Part shown: piece after piece, positions 8,825 through 17,726 of the stretch
Layout: the number at the start of each line of letters is the position of its first letter
How positions within the stretch are numbered: position 1 is the first letter of the stretch
NCBI GenBank assembly: GCA_001725415.1
Contig: MEGH01000023.1
Span: 35,806 to 99,805 of the forward strand
From: Pseudonocardia sp. SCN 73-27
Lineage (GTDB): Bacteria; Actinomycetota; Actinomycetes; Mycobacteriales; Pseudonocardiaceae
Direction of reading: 5' to 3'
Length of the DNA: 64,000 nt
Translations under genes and position numbers: made by a program
The notes under the pieces: generated by a model
Databases searched by the model: none
Told to the model about the DNA's origin: nothing
Seen by the model: the letters and a program-made list of their open reading frames with translations, nothing else

Positions 8825-9729
8825 CGGGTCCCCTCCCCCGTGAGCGCGACGAACGCGTCGTCGAGCCGTGGCTGGGTGACGCGCAGCTCCGCGGCGATGA
8901 TCCGCTCGTGCGCGAGTGCGGTGGTGACGGTGGCGAGGACGTCGCCGGTGCCGGTGATCTCGACCCGGCCGTCGCGGTGCGTGACGACGGACCCGACCTC
9001 GGGCAGCGCCCGCAGCATGTCCTCGTCGACCGGCTCGGACGGCCGGAACCGGATCACCTGCGGCGCCCGGGTGCGCTCCACCAGCCCGGACGGGGTGTCG
9101 ATGGCGACGACCCGCCCCGCGTCGATGAGCGCGATCCGGTCGCAGAGCCGCTCGGCCTCCTCCATGAAGTGCGTGACCAGCACGACCGTGACGCCGTCGT
9201 CGCGGATCTGCTCGACCAGCTCCCAGGTGTGCCTGCGCGACTGCGGGTCCAGCCCCGTCGTCAGCTCGTCGAGCACCGCGACCCGGGGCCGGCCGAGCAG
9301 CGCCAGCACGATCGCCAGCCGCTGCTGCTGCCCGCCCGACAGGTTCCCGAACCGGGTGTCGCGCTGCCGCGCCAGGTTCAGCCTGTCGACGAGCGCGTCG
9401 CCGTCGGCGGGGTCGTCGTAGAACGTGGAGTACAGCGAGACGGCCTCCGCGACCGTCATGCGCTCGGGCAGCTTGCTGTCCTGCAGCTGCACGCCGAGCA
9501 CCTGGCGCAGCGCGACCACGTCGTGCTGCGGGTCGAGCCCCAGCACCCGGATCGTGCCGCCGTCGGGGACGCGCAGGCCCTCGACGCACTCGACCGTCGT
9601 CGTCTTGCCGGCCCCGTTCGGGCCCAGCACGCCGAAGATCTCCCCCTCCTGCACCTCGAAGGACACGTCGGCCACGGCGACATGCTCACCGTAGCGCTTC
9701 TGCAGGCCGTTGACCTCGATGACCGTCAT
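8821..9729 (-). CDS. ABC exporter ATP-binding protein
   Basis: A 302-residue ATPase. Walker A is GPNGAGKTT near residue 36-44, the Q-loop is near VQLQD, the signature is LSGGQQQRL, and the D-loop region reads LDELTTGLDP, where the usual Walker B DEPT is DELT. The switch His is in LVTHFMEEAERLCDR. A C-terminal extension of about 80 residues with MLRALPEVGSVV and QPRLDDAFVALTG is the DrrA-type regulatory tail. The ATG at 9729 is chosen because MTVIEVNGLQKRYG is the family start; no good ribosome binding site precedes it. It opens the four-gene exporter and two-component operon. Confidence 0.92.
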   Translation of the reverse strand: MTVIEVNGLQKRYGEHVAVADVSFEVQEGEIFGVLGPNGAGKTTTVECVEGLRVPDGGTIRVLGLDPQHDVVALRQVLGVQLQDSKLPERMTVAEAVSLYSTFYDDPADGDALVDRLNLARQRDTRFGNLSGGQQQRLAIVLALLGRPRVAVLDELTTGLDPQSRRHTWELVEQIRDDGVTVVLVTHFMEEAERLCDRIALIDAGRVVAIDTPSGLVERTRAPQVIRFRPSEPVDEDMLRALPEVGSVVTHRDGRVEITGTGDVLATVTTALAHERIIAAELRVTQPRLDDAFVALTGEGTR

Positions 9730-9807
9730 GCATGAAGCGTGTCGCGACGGCGGCGCCGGCGGATCGGACGCGAGGCTGCCCTGCCCGCCGTCCGTGGTGG
9801 ATGAGCC

Positions 9808-9827
9808 GGTCAACCGATCGGTTGACC
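9808..9827. promoter_or_regulatory. Perfect 20-bp palindrome, candidate operator
   Basis: GGTCAACCGATCGGTTGACC is a perfect dyad centred between 9817 and 9818, about 88 bp upstream of the ABC ATPase start. The length and symmetry suit a site for a dimeric regulator: the operon's own NarL-type regulator would be the simplest candidate, a TetR-type protein the alternative. No TetR gene is nearby. Binding is inference. Confidence 0.55.
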
Positions 9828-9845
9828 CGACCCTGTGCGCGGCCT

Positions 9846-9873
9846 GGTCGCTATGGCGACCTCAGCCGCTCAC
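9846..9873. repeat. Family B palindrome, decayed copy
   Basis: Read on the minus strand this is GTGAGCGGC, a short diverged inner arm, then GCCATAGCGACC; the far arm has been lost. It matches the left arm and loop of the complete family B palindromes at 23325, 29423 and 47139. Confidence 0.5.
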
Positions 9874-9894
9874 GAGGGCTGACCTGCGAGGTTC

Positions 9895-9948
9895 GCGCGC
9901 AACCTCATTGCTGTTCTCCCGTCGCGGAACAGCAATGAGGTTGCGCGC
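9895..9948. repeat. Long perfect hairpin (22-bp arms) in a divergent gap
   Basis: The arms 9895-9916 and 9927-9948 are perfect reverse complements, beginning GCGCGCAACC and ending GGTTGCGCGC, with a 10-nt loop. It sits between divergently transcribed genes (exporter operon to the left, glycosylase to the right), so it cannot be an ordinary terminator for either gene. A stem of this length is unusual even in GC-rich DNA. Confidence 0.75.
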
Positions 9949-9996
9949 CAATGGTGGCGGGAGGCGCGGGGCGGCGTGGCGGGATACCGTCGGAGC

Positions 9997-10851
9997 GTGC
10001 CCGAGGGCGACACCGTCTTCCTCGCCGGGAAGCGGCTGCACGCCGCCCTCGCCGGCAAGCTGCTGCTGCGCGGCGAGCTCCGCCACCCCCGCTGGGCCGA
10101 GTACGACCTGGCCGGGCTGACCGTCACGGGAGTGAAGAGCGTCGGCAAGCATCTCTTCACGCGCTTCGACGACGGCACCAGCCTGCACAGCCACTTCCGG
10201 ATGGACGGCTCCTGGCACCTCTACAAGCCGGGGATGCGCTGGCGCCGACCGGATCACGAGGCCCGCGCGGTGCTGGGCGTCGAGGAACGGGTGGCGGTGG
10301 GGTTCGCGCTGCACGACCTCGAACTGCTCCCCACCGACGACGAGGACCGGCTGGTCGGCCACCTCGGCCCCGACCTCCTCGACCCCGCCTGGGACGACGA
10401 GATGGCCGCGGAGGCGTTGCGCCGCTTCACCTCCCGGCCCGACCACGAGGTGGGCCTGGTGCTGCTGGAGCAGCGGGTGATGGCCGGCGTCGGCAACCTC
10501 TACAAGACGGAGGCGTGTTTTCTGCTGGGCGTCTCGCCGTGGACGAAGGTCCGCGACCTGGCCGAACCGGCGGAGGTGATCACGTTGTCGCGCAAGCTGT
10601 TGCTGGCCAACGCCGACCGACCCGAGCAGACGACGACGGGGTCGACACGGATGGGCGAGGCGCACTGGGTGTTCGAGCGCGGCGGGCGGGAGTGCCGGCG
10701 CTGCGGCACCCGGATCCTGACGGCGAACCAGGGCGACGGCGTCTACGCGCGCATCGCGTACTGGTGCCCGCACTGCCAGCCCGGACCTGCACCGGCGCCG
10801 ATGCCCCGCCCGTCGCGCCGCCGCACCGGCCCCGGCTCCCGACGGTACTGA
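9997..10851 (+). CDS. nei: Fpg/Nei-family DNA glycosylase (Nei2-like)
   Basis: A 284-residue base excision repair enzyme with beta/delta lyase activity. The GTG at 9997 is certain for functional reasons: it makes Pro2 and Glu3 (PEGDTV) the processed N-terminus, the catalytic pair of the family. SVGKHLFTRFDDG carries the conserved lysine, and HSHFRMDGSWHLY resembles mycobacterial Nei2 (Rv3297). The helix-two-turn-helix GVGNLYKTEACFL is present. A zinc finger of the form C-x2-C-x16-C-x2-C lies at about residues 232-260. A stretch of about 20 basic and proline residues follows the finger. It removes oxidised pyrimidines or similar lesions. It stands alone, divergent from the exporter operon. Confidence 0.92.
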   Translation: MPEGDTVFLAGKRLHAALAGKLLLRGELRHPRWAEYDLAGLTVTGVKSVGKHLFTRFDDGTSLHSHFRMDGSWHLYKPGMRWRRPDHEARAVLGVEERVAVGFALHDLELLPTDDEDRLVGHLGPDLLDPAWDDEMAAEALRRFTSRPDHEVGLVLLEQRVMAGVGNLYKTEACFLLGVSPWTKVRDLAEPAEVITLSRKLLLANADRPEQTTTGSTRMGEAHWVFERGGRECRRCGTRILTANQGDGVYARIAYWCPHCQPGPAPAPMPRPSRRRTGPGSRRY

Positions 10852-10867
10852 GCCGCACGACACACGA

Positions 10868-10901
10868 CAGCGCCCGCCCCGGTGAACCGGAGCGGGCGCT
10901 G
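10868..10901. terminator. Bidirectional hairpin terminator between convergent genes
   Basis: CAGCGCCCGC (10868-10877) pairs with GCGGGCGCTG (10892-10901), and inner CCGG/CCGG extends the stem around a TGAA loop. It lies between the glycosylase stop (10851) and the pspA stop (10916) and can serve both genes. No U-run, as usual in high-GC actinobacteria. Confidence 0.75.
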
Positions 10902-10915
10902 CGTGGAAATGCCGA

Positions 10916-11734
10916 TCAGTTGGTGCCGGGCTGCTTCTGGATCGACGGACCCGTCTGCGGCTGGGCCGGCGCCGGAGCGGTCTGCCCCGAGGTGACCTCG
11001 CCTGCGACCGGGGTGCCGTGCAGCGACGCGCGGATCTGCTCGAGGCGGCTTGCCCCGGCCATGTCCACGGTCGACTGCTGGACCTCGAGCATGCGGCCCT
11101 GCACCGAGTTCTGCGCGAGCTCCGCCGACCCGAGGGCGTTGGCGTAGCGACGCTCGATCTTCTCGCGGACCTCCTCCAGCGACGGGGTGTTGCCCGGCGC
11201 GGAGAGCTCGCTCATCTGCCGCAGCGACGCCGCAGCCTGCTCCTGCATCTTGGCCTGCTCGAGCTGGCTGAGCAGCTTGGTGCGCTCGGCGATCTTCTGC
11301 TGCAGCATCATCGAGTTGCGCTCGACGGCCTGCTTGGCCTGCTGCGCCGCGCCGATCGACTGGTCGTGCAACGTCTTCAGGTCCTCGACCGACTGCTCGG
11401 CCGTGACCAGCTGCGTGGCGAAAGCCTGGGCGGACTGCTCGTACTGCCCGGCCTTCTGCTCGTCGCCGCTCGCCCGCGCCTGGTCGGCCAGGACGAGCGC
11501 CTGACGCGCCGACGCCTGCAGCTTCTCGATCTCCCCGAGCTGCCGATTGAGCTTCATCTCGAGCTGGCGCTGGTTGCCGATGACGGCCGCCGCCTGCTGC
11601 GAGAGAGCCTGATGCTGACGCTGGGCGTCCTCGATGGCCTGCTGGATCTGCACCTTCGGGTCGGCGTACTCGTCGACCTTCGACGAGAACAGCGCCATCA
11701 GGTAGTTCCAGGCCTTCGCGAAACCGTTGGCCAT
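10916..11734 (-). CDS. pspA: PspA/IM30 (Vipp1) family envelope-protection protein
   Basis: A 272-residue, mostly coiled-coil protein. It begins [32 protein letters not shown], with the amphipathic N-terminal helix and the DPxxxIQQAI pattern of PspA. Long heptad-rich helices follow ([18 protein letters not shown] and others), then a Gln/Pro/Ala-rich tail of about 45 residues. PspA forms ESCRT-III-like assemblies on damaged inner membrane and limits proton leak. It follows clgR on the same strand, as in Mycobacterium (Rv2745c-Rv2744c), so regulation by ClgR is likely. The Rv2743c-like membrane partner is absent. A convergent terminator closes the gene. Confidence 0.92.
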   Translation of the reverse strand: MANGFAKAWNYLMALFSSKVDEYADPKVQIQQAIEDAQRQHQALSQQAAAVIGNQRQLEMKLNRQLGEIEKLQASARQALVLADQARASGDEQKAGQYEQSAQAFATQLVTAEQSVEDLKTLHDQSIGAAQQAKQAVERNSMMLQQKIAERTKLLSQLEQAKMQEQAAASLRQMSELSAPGNTPSLEEVREKIERRYANALGSAELAQNSVQGRMLEVQQSTVDMAGASRLEQIRASLHGTPVAGEVTSGQTAPAPAQPQTGPSIQKQPGTN

Positions 11735-12067
11735 CTGCTCCGCCTTACCTCCGAGTGCGACACCGATCAGTCACCGCGCCGTTCCGGACATCTGCCCCGG
11801 TGCGCGCTGCGGCCCCCATCGTGGCACCGCGCACGACCGATGTGCCAGCGCGGGACGACGATATCGGGGATCGTCCGGAGGCCGCCGTCCGGGCGACCCG
11901 GGGGCCAGGCTACCGAATCCCGGGACATCCCGGAGGCCGGGCGCCGACGCACACCACCAGCACGAATCCGGCAGGCCCGCCGCTGCGGGCGGACGGGTAC
12001 CCGTGCGGGGGCGCACGCCCGCGGAGATCCGGTGGAAGATCAGGCGGCGCCTGTCACGCTGCGACGA
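11735..12067. other. Gene-free 333-bp spacer between clgR and pspA
   Basis: No supportable gene was found. On the minus strand GGAAC at 11785-11781 is followed after 17 bases by GTGTC, a weak fit to an ECF sigma (SigE-type) promoter, 27 to 51 bases upstream of the pspA ATG. TGGCAC and GTGCCA lie as an inverted pair around 11821-11846. No clear ClgR box was seen. The length suggests that pspA has its own promoter rather than only reading through from clgR. Confidence 0.4.
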
Positions 12068-12439
12068 TCAGGCTGCGGCGCTGACACTCGCGACCGGCGA
12101 GGCCGGGGCCGCGACCGGCTGCGGGCTGACGACGGCGGACGCGGAGCCCGCGATCCGAAGGTCGGCGTGGCGCTGGCCGATCGGCACGATCATCTGCGGC
12201 CGCATCGACTGGACCATCTCCTCGGCCGCCGCGGTCAACAGGTCGGGCAACGAGATGTCGAGCGCCTCGCAGATCGACGCCAGCAGCTCGCTGGACGCCT
12301 CCTTGACGCCGCGTTCGACCTCGGAGAGGTAGCCGAGGCTGACCCGGGCCTGCCGGGACACCTCGCGCAGCGTCCGGCGGCGGGCGGTCCGGGCGCGCCG
12401 AAGGCTGCCGCCGATCGCCTCACGCAGCAGCACAGCCAT
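12068..12439 (-). CDS. clgR: ClgR-type XRE transcriptional regulator
   Basis: A 123-residue regulator with a helix-turn-helix at about residues 14-62: [39 protein letters not shown] in overlapping pieces, the typical ClgR recognition helix. The C-terminus [13 protein letters not shown] then an Ala/Val/Ser-rich tail ends in alanines, like the degradation-prone C-terminus of ClgR proteins, which are Clp substrates. ClgR activates clp protease genes and pspA under envelope stress. The ATG at 12439 is set by GAGGAGGG nine bases upstream. It lies downstream of pgsA and upstream of pspA, as in mycobacteria; the cinA gene often found between pgsA and clgR in other actinobacteria is absent. Confidence 0.88.
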   Translation of the reverse strand: MAVLLREAIGGSLRRARTARRRTLREVSRQARVSLGYLSEVERGVKEASSELLASICEALDISLPDLLTAAAEEMVQSMRPQMIVPIGQRHADLRIAGSASAVVSPQPVAAPASPVASVSAAA

Positions 12440-12648
12440 GCGACCCTCCTCGTCCACACGTGCCGCGACCCCCGCCGGTCGCCCCGAACGGGCGGGCCTG
12501 TGGAACCGCGCCCGGGTCGCGGACGACCCGGTGGCCTCACCGTACCGACTGGGGGCGTGCCGCGTCGCCTGCCGGGCCGGTCGGACGTGTCCGCCGAGGG
12601 CGAACACCGCCCGGCCGAGGGACGTCGCCGCCGGTGGGGAACCCGGGT

Positions 12649-13269
12649 TCAGGGCACCTCGTCGTGTACCGCGGCGCGGGCGGCGCGACGCAGCTTGATC
12701 GCGCGCACGACGTAGTCGACGCCGGTCGCGACGGTGAGGACCAGTGCGAGCCCGAGAACGGCCCAGCGCAGGCCCGTCAGGGTGGCCGACGGGCCGAGCA
12801 GCTCCTCCAACGGCAGCACGTACAGCCCGATCGCGAGGCTCTGCACGAACGTCTTCGCCTTGCCCCCGCGGCTCGCGGCGATCACGCCGTGCCGGATCAC
12901 CCAGAACCGCAGCAACGTGATCGCGACCTCGCGGCCGATGATGACGATCGTCACCCACCACGGCATCAGGTCGAGCAGCGACAGCCCGACCCAGGCGGCG
13001 CCGGTGAGGGCCTTGTCGGCGATGGGGTCGGCGACCGCGCCGAAGTCCGTGACCAGCCCGCGGCTGCGGGCGAGCTGCCCGTCGAGCCGGTCGGTGATCG
13101 CGGCGACGGCGAACACCCCCGCGGCGACGAGCCGCCACGCGACGGAGTGCCCGTCGTCGACGAACAGCACGACGAGGAAGACAGGGACGAGCAGCAGCCG
13201 GACGACGGTGAGGACGTTGGCGATGTTGAGCACCGGCGGCGACGACGCGTCCGCCGGTGACGTGCTCAT
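12649..13269 (-). CDS. pgsA: CDP-alcohol phosphatidyltransferase, PgsA type
   Basis: A 206-residue membrane enzyme that should transfer a phosphatidyl group from CDP-diacylglycerol to glycerol-3-phosphate, the first step to phosphatidylglycerol. The signature DGxxAR-x8-GxxxDxxxD is present in [17 protein letters not shown] followed by [10 protein letters not shown]. About five membrane segments surround it, and [16 protein letters not shown]-like residues ([15 protein letters not shown]) match PgsA. The ATG at 13269, with GAGG six bases before it, is preferred over 13314. It follows rimO with 13 bases between, so they are co-transcribed. Substrate specificity is inferred from synteny with mycobacterial pgsA3. 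Confidence 0.9.
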   Translation of the reverse strand: MSTSPADASSPPVLNIANVLTVVRLLLVPVFLVVLFVDDGHSVAWRLVAAGVFAVAAITDRLDGQLARSRGLVTDFGAVADPIADKALTGAAWVGLSLLDLMPWWVTIVIIGREVAITLLRFWVIRHGVIAASRGGKAKTFVQSLAIGLYVLPLEELLGPSATLTGLRWAVLGLALVLTVATGVDYVVRAIKLRRAARAAVHDEVP

Positions 13270-13282
13270 CGCCGGCCTCGCG

Positions 13283-14770
<1,488 letters not shown>

Positions 14771-14800
14771 GTACCACAGGGTATCCCGGGCCCATTGATC

Positions 14801-14806
14801 TATTCT
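14801..14806 (+). promoter_or_regulatory. Probable -10 box for leaderless argA
   Basis: TATTCT is a good actinobacterial -10 hexamer, and the argA GTG at 14815 lies eight bases after it, where transcription would begin. No ribosome binding site is present. This suggests a leaderless mRNA. Confidence 0.5.
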
Positions 14807-14814
14807 GACCCGTC

Positions 14815-15315
14815 GTGGCAGACGTGCTCGTCCGGCGGGCCCGGACCGCCGACGTGACGATGATCAAGACCCTCGTGGACGGCTACGCGGGCCGTGTCCT
14901 GCTGGCCAAGGAGATCATCACTCTCTACGAGGCGGTGCAGGAGTTCCTGGTCGCGGAGGTCGACGGGAAGGTCGTCGGCTGCGGGGCGCTGCACGTCCTG
15001 TGGGAGGACCTTGGCGAGATCCGCACCGTCGCCGTCGACCCGGCGACGCTCGGGCGCGGCGTCGGGCACGCGATCGTCGCGGCCCTCATCGACGGCGCCC
15101 GCGAGCTGGGACTGCGGCGGCTGTTCGTGCTGACGTTCGAGAAGCACTTCTTCGGCAAGCACGGCTTCGCCGAGATCGACGGCACCCCCGTCTCGCAGGA
15201 GGTGTTCGCCGCGATGCTGCGCTCCTACGACACCGGCGTCGCCGAGTTCCTCGACCTGGCACACGTCAAGCCGAACACCCTCGGCAACGTGCGGATGCTG
15301 CTCAACCTGCAATAA
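14815..15315 (+). CDS. argA: Amino-acid N-acetyltransferase (N-acetylglutamate synthase, ArgA type)
   Basis: A 166-residue GNAT enzyme that acetylates glutamate as the first step of arginine synthesis. [21 protein letters not shown] opens the fold; [27 protein letters not shown] contains the acetyl-CoA-binding R/QxxGxG/A loop as [23 protein letters not shown] is characteristic of mycobacterial-type ArgA (Rv2747), which also lies beside ftsK and pgsA. The GTG at 14815 follows a -10 box by eight bases with no ribosome binding site, so the message is probably leaderless. It is divergent from rimO and followed after 9 bases by an AraC-type regulator that may share the transcript. Confidence 0.9.
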   Translation: MADVLVRRARTADVTMIKTLVDGYAGRVLLAKEIITLYEAVQEFLVAEVDGKVVGCGALHVLWEDLGEIRTVAVDPATLGRGVGHAIVAALIDGARELGLRRLFVLTFEKHFFGKHGFAEIDGTPVSQEVFAAMLRSYDTGVAEFLDLAHVKPNTLGNVRMLLNLQ

Positions 15316-15324
15316 CCTGCGGTC

Positions 15325-16128
15325 GTGGCGGGCGACGAGCTGGTCTGGCGGCGGCCGCCCCCTCCCCTGCGTCCCTACGTCGACCTCTGCTCCGGCTACC
15401 GGATGTCGGCCACTCCGCCGGGCACGCACCAGGGTGTCCCGGGCGCGCACCTGACGTTCCTGTTCTGTCTCGACGGCAGCGTCGACGTGCTGGAGAAACC
15501 CGACCCCGCGCACGGGCCCGGCAGTTTCGACGTGATGGTCGCCGGCCTGCACGACCGGCCCGCCGTGATGGCGCAGGGCCCCGCCCAGACGGGCATCCAG
15601 CTGCGGCTGACGTGGCGCGGTGCCCGGGTGCTGTTCGGGGCGCCCGCGGCGGTGCTGGCGGGCGACGTCGTCGACCTGCGGGCGCTGCTCGGTGCCCGGG
15701 CGGGCCGGCTGCTGGAGCGACTGGCCGAGGCGCCGACCTGGGCGGCCCGGTTCGCGCTGCTCGACGGCGCGCTGGCTCGGCTGGCGGCCGACTCCCCCCG
15801 CGGCGAGCCGGCCCCGGAGGTCGGCCGGGCCTGGGACCTGCTGATCGCCTCCGGTGGGACGACGCGCGTCGAGGAACTGGCCCGTGACGTCGGCTGGAGC
15901 CGTCGACACCTGGCGAACCGGTTCACCGCGGAGTTGGGCGTCGGCCCGAAGACCGCGGCCCGGGTGATCCGCTTCGAACGGGCCTGCGACCTGCTGCGCT
16001 CCCCGCCCCGCCCCGCGCTCGCCGACGTGGCCGCCACCTGCGGCTACGCCGACCAGCCGCACCTGGCCCGCGACTTCCGCGACCTCGCCGGCCTGACCGC
16101 GACGGAGTGGTTGCGCGAGCGCCCGTGA
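15325..16128 (+). CDS. AraC-family transcriptional regulator
   Basis: A 267-residue regulator. The last about 100 residues hold the double helix-turn-helix: TTRVEELARDVGWSRRHLANRF, then ADVAATCGYADQPHLARDFRDLAG, with the AraC signature. The N-terminal about 150 residues carry PYVDLCSGYRMS and HLTFLFCLDGSVDVL, like the DUF6597-type sensing domains. The effector is unknown. The GTG start at 15325 lies 9 bases after argA. Its TGA stop (16126-16128) is inside the arm of a family B palindrome, so transcription probably ends right at this gene. Confidence 0.85.
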   Translation: MAGDELVWRRPPPPLRPYVDLCSGYRMSATPPGTHQGVPGAHLTFLFCLDGSVDVLEKPDPAHGPGSFDVMVAGLHDRPAVMAQGPAQTGIQLRLTWRGARVLFGAPAAVLAGDVVDLRALLGARAGRLLERLAEAPTWAARFALLDGALARLAADSPRGEPAPEVGRAWDLLIASGGTTRVEELARDVGWSRRHLANRFTAELGVGPKTAARVIRFERACDLLRSPPRPALADVAATCGYADQPHLARDFRDLAGLTATEWLRERP

Positions 16129-16164
16129 GCGGCGTTATTGGCTATAGCCAATAACGCCACTCAC
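16125..16164. repeat. Family B palindrome, copy 1
   Basis: A 40-bp near-perfect palindrome with one mismatch between arms: GTGAGCGGCGTTATTGGC, TATA centre, then GCCAATAACGCCACTCAC. The AraC gene's TGA stop lies within the left arm. The outer arms and TATA centre match the other copies, but the inner stem differs on both sides in a compensatory way. Confidence 0.85.
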
Positions 16165-16239
16165 GAGGGGCGCAGCCCTGCCTGTCGCGCCGCGCACCCC
16201 GGGTGTGCGCCCCGGCCGCCGCGGGGCCAGGATCGGACC

Positions 16240-16713
16240 GTGTTCCGGATCGTGCTGCTGACCCCCGAGATCCCGCAGAACGCCGGGGCGATCATCCGGC
16301 TCGCGGCCAACACCGGCGCGCAGCTGCACCTCGTCGAGCCGCTCGGGTTCTCCCTCGACGCCCGCCACGTCCGCCGCGCGGGCCTCGACTACCACGAGCT
16401 GGCCGACGTCCGGGTGCACCGCGACCTCGACGCCGCCTGGGCGGAGCTGCTGCCCGCCCGCGTGCACGCCTTCACCACGACCGGCGCCGACCACCACACC
16501 GAGGTCGGCTACGAGCCGGGCGACGTGCTGCTGTTCGGCCGGGAGTCGACGGGACTGCCCGCCGACGTCCAGGACTCACCGCAGGTCACACACAGGGTGC
16601 GGCTGCCGATGGTACCGGGGTCGCGGTCGCTGAACCTCGCCAACGCCGTGTCGGTCGCGGTCTACGAGGCGTGGCGGCACCACGACTTCGCCGGGGCGCG
16701 TCAGCCCTTGTAG
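16240..16713 (+). CDS. trmL: tRNA (cytidine/uridine-2'-O-)-methyltransferase, TrmL type
   Basis: A 157-residue SPOUT methyltransferase predicted to methylate the ribose of nucleotide 34 in tRNA(Leu). It begins FRIVLLTPEIPQNAGAIIRLAANTGAQLHLVEPLGF in overlapping pieces, has LFGRESTGLP (motif 2) and RLPMVPGSRSLNLANAVSVAVYEAWRH (knotted SAM-binding motif 3). Length is exact for TrmL. The GTG at 16240 has AGGA eight bases before it. Its 3' end overlaps the convergent YceI gene by 13 bases, leaving no room for a terminator between the stops. Confidence 0.9.
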   Translation: MFRIVLLTPEIPQNAGAIIRLAANTGAQLHLVEPLGFSLDARHVRRAGLDYHELADVRVHRDLDAAWAELLPARVHAFTTTGADHHTEVGYEPGDVLLFGRESTGLPADVQDSPQVTHRVRLPMVPGSRSLNLANAVSVAVYEAWRHHDFAGARQPL

Positions 16714-17573
16714 ACGGCCTGGACGTCGAGCTCGATCTCGATCGTCGAGCCCACGACGGGCACGCCACGCGAGAGCACCTGCTGCCAGTTGAGGGTGAAG
16801 TGCTCGCGGTGCAGCTCGGTGGTGGCCAGCACCCCGGCGCGGACGCCGTTCCACTCCTGGGTGCCGAGGAACATGGTGTCGAGCTGGACGTCGCTGGTGA
16901 GGCCGTGGAGCGTCAGCTCGCCGTCGACCAGCCAGTTGTTGCCGGTGCGGCGGGTGAAGCGGGTGCTGGTGAAGCGCAGCTGCGGGAAGCGCTCGACGTC
17001 GAGGAAGTCGGCCGAGCGCAGGTGCGCGTCGCGGGCCTCGACGTTGGTGTCGACGCTCGCCGCGTCGATCACGACCTCGACCATCGAGTCCTCGAAGGGC
17101 TCCTCGATGTGCACGGTGCCGCGGAAGTCGTTGAACCGGCCGTAGACCTTGGACAGTGCGATGTGGCGGGCGACGAACCGGACCGAGGAGTGGTCGGAGT
17201 CGATCTCGTAGACGCCGGGCGCCGGCGGTTCGAGACTGGGGTCGGGGAGCATCGTGATGTCGCCGAGCTCGGCGTGGCGACCCCACTCGACCTCGACCGA
17301 GTTGGCGACGCTCTGGAAGCCGCCGTACTCGGCGCGGACCCGGTAGTCGCCGGGGACGACGGCGGCGGTGAAGTAGCCGAACGGGTCGCTGTCGGAGTGG
17401 GCGACGCGGCGGTTGGACCGGTCGAAGACCGAGATCTCGGCGCCCGGCACGGGCCGGCCGTCCTCGTCACGAATCTGGCCGCTGAGCAGCCCACCGGTGA
17501 GCGGGATCGGCATGAGCGCGCTGCGGGCCGCACCGCGCCCGGATCCAGCCCCCCGGCGCTTGAAACCGAACAT
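16701..17573 (-). CDS. YceI-domain protein with N-terminal carboxypeptidase regulatory-like domain
   Basis: A 290-residue protein without a signal peptide. Residues about 28-95 (LSGQIRDEDGRPVPGAEISV, then FGYFTAAVVPGDYRVRAEYGGF) form a carboxypeptidase-D-regulatory beta-sandwich. Residues about 118-288 form a YceI lipocalin-like barrel: GVYEIDSDHSSVRFVARHI, FNDFRGTVHI, SADFLDVERFPQLRFTST and the LTLHGLT strand. YceI proteins bind isoprenoid-type lipids. The ATG at 17573 is supported by AAAGGG seven bases upstream. Most YceI proteins are single-domain and exported; this one is fused and appears cytoplasmic. It is convergent with trmL and downstream of ftsK. Confidence 0.85.
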   Translation of the reverse strand: MFGFKRRGAGSGRGAARSALMPIPLTGGLLSGQIRDEDGRPVPGAEISVFDRSNRRVAHSDSDPFGYFTAAVVPGDYRVRAEYGGFQSVANSVEVEWGRHAELGDITMLPDPSLEPPAPGVYEIDSDHSSVRFVARHIALSKVYGRFNDFRGTVHIEEPFEDSMVEVVIDAASVDTNVEARDAHLRSADFLDVERFPQLRFTSTRFTRRTGNNWLVDGELTLHGLTSDVQLDTMFLGTQEWNGVRAGVLATTELHREHFTLNWQQVLSRGVPVVGSTIEIELDVQAVYKG

Positions 17574-17726
17574 GCGACACCCTTTCGCCCAAACGGCGGA
17601 CGGTGTCCGCGCGACCGGCTCCACGATGACACGAGGCGTAGTCACTCACCTGTCGAATCGTGCGAGATCCCACACATTGGCGACGCAGAGTAGCCGAGAG
17701 TGACGGCCGGACCCGAACGGGTTATC

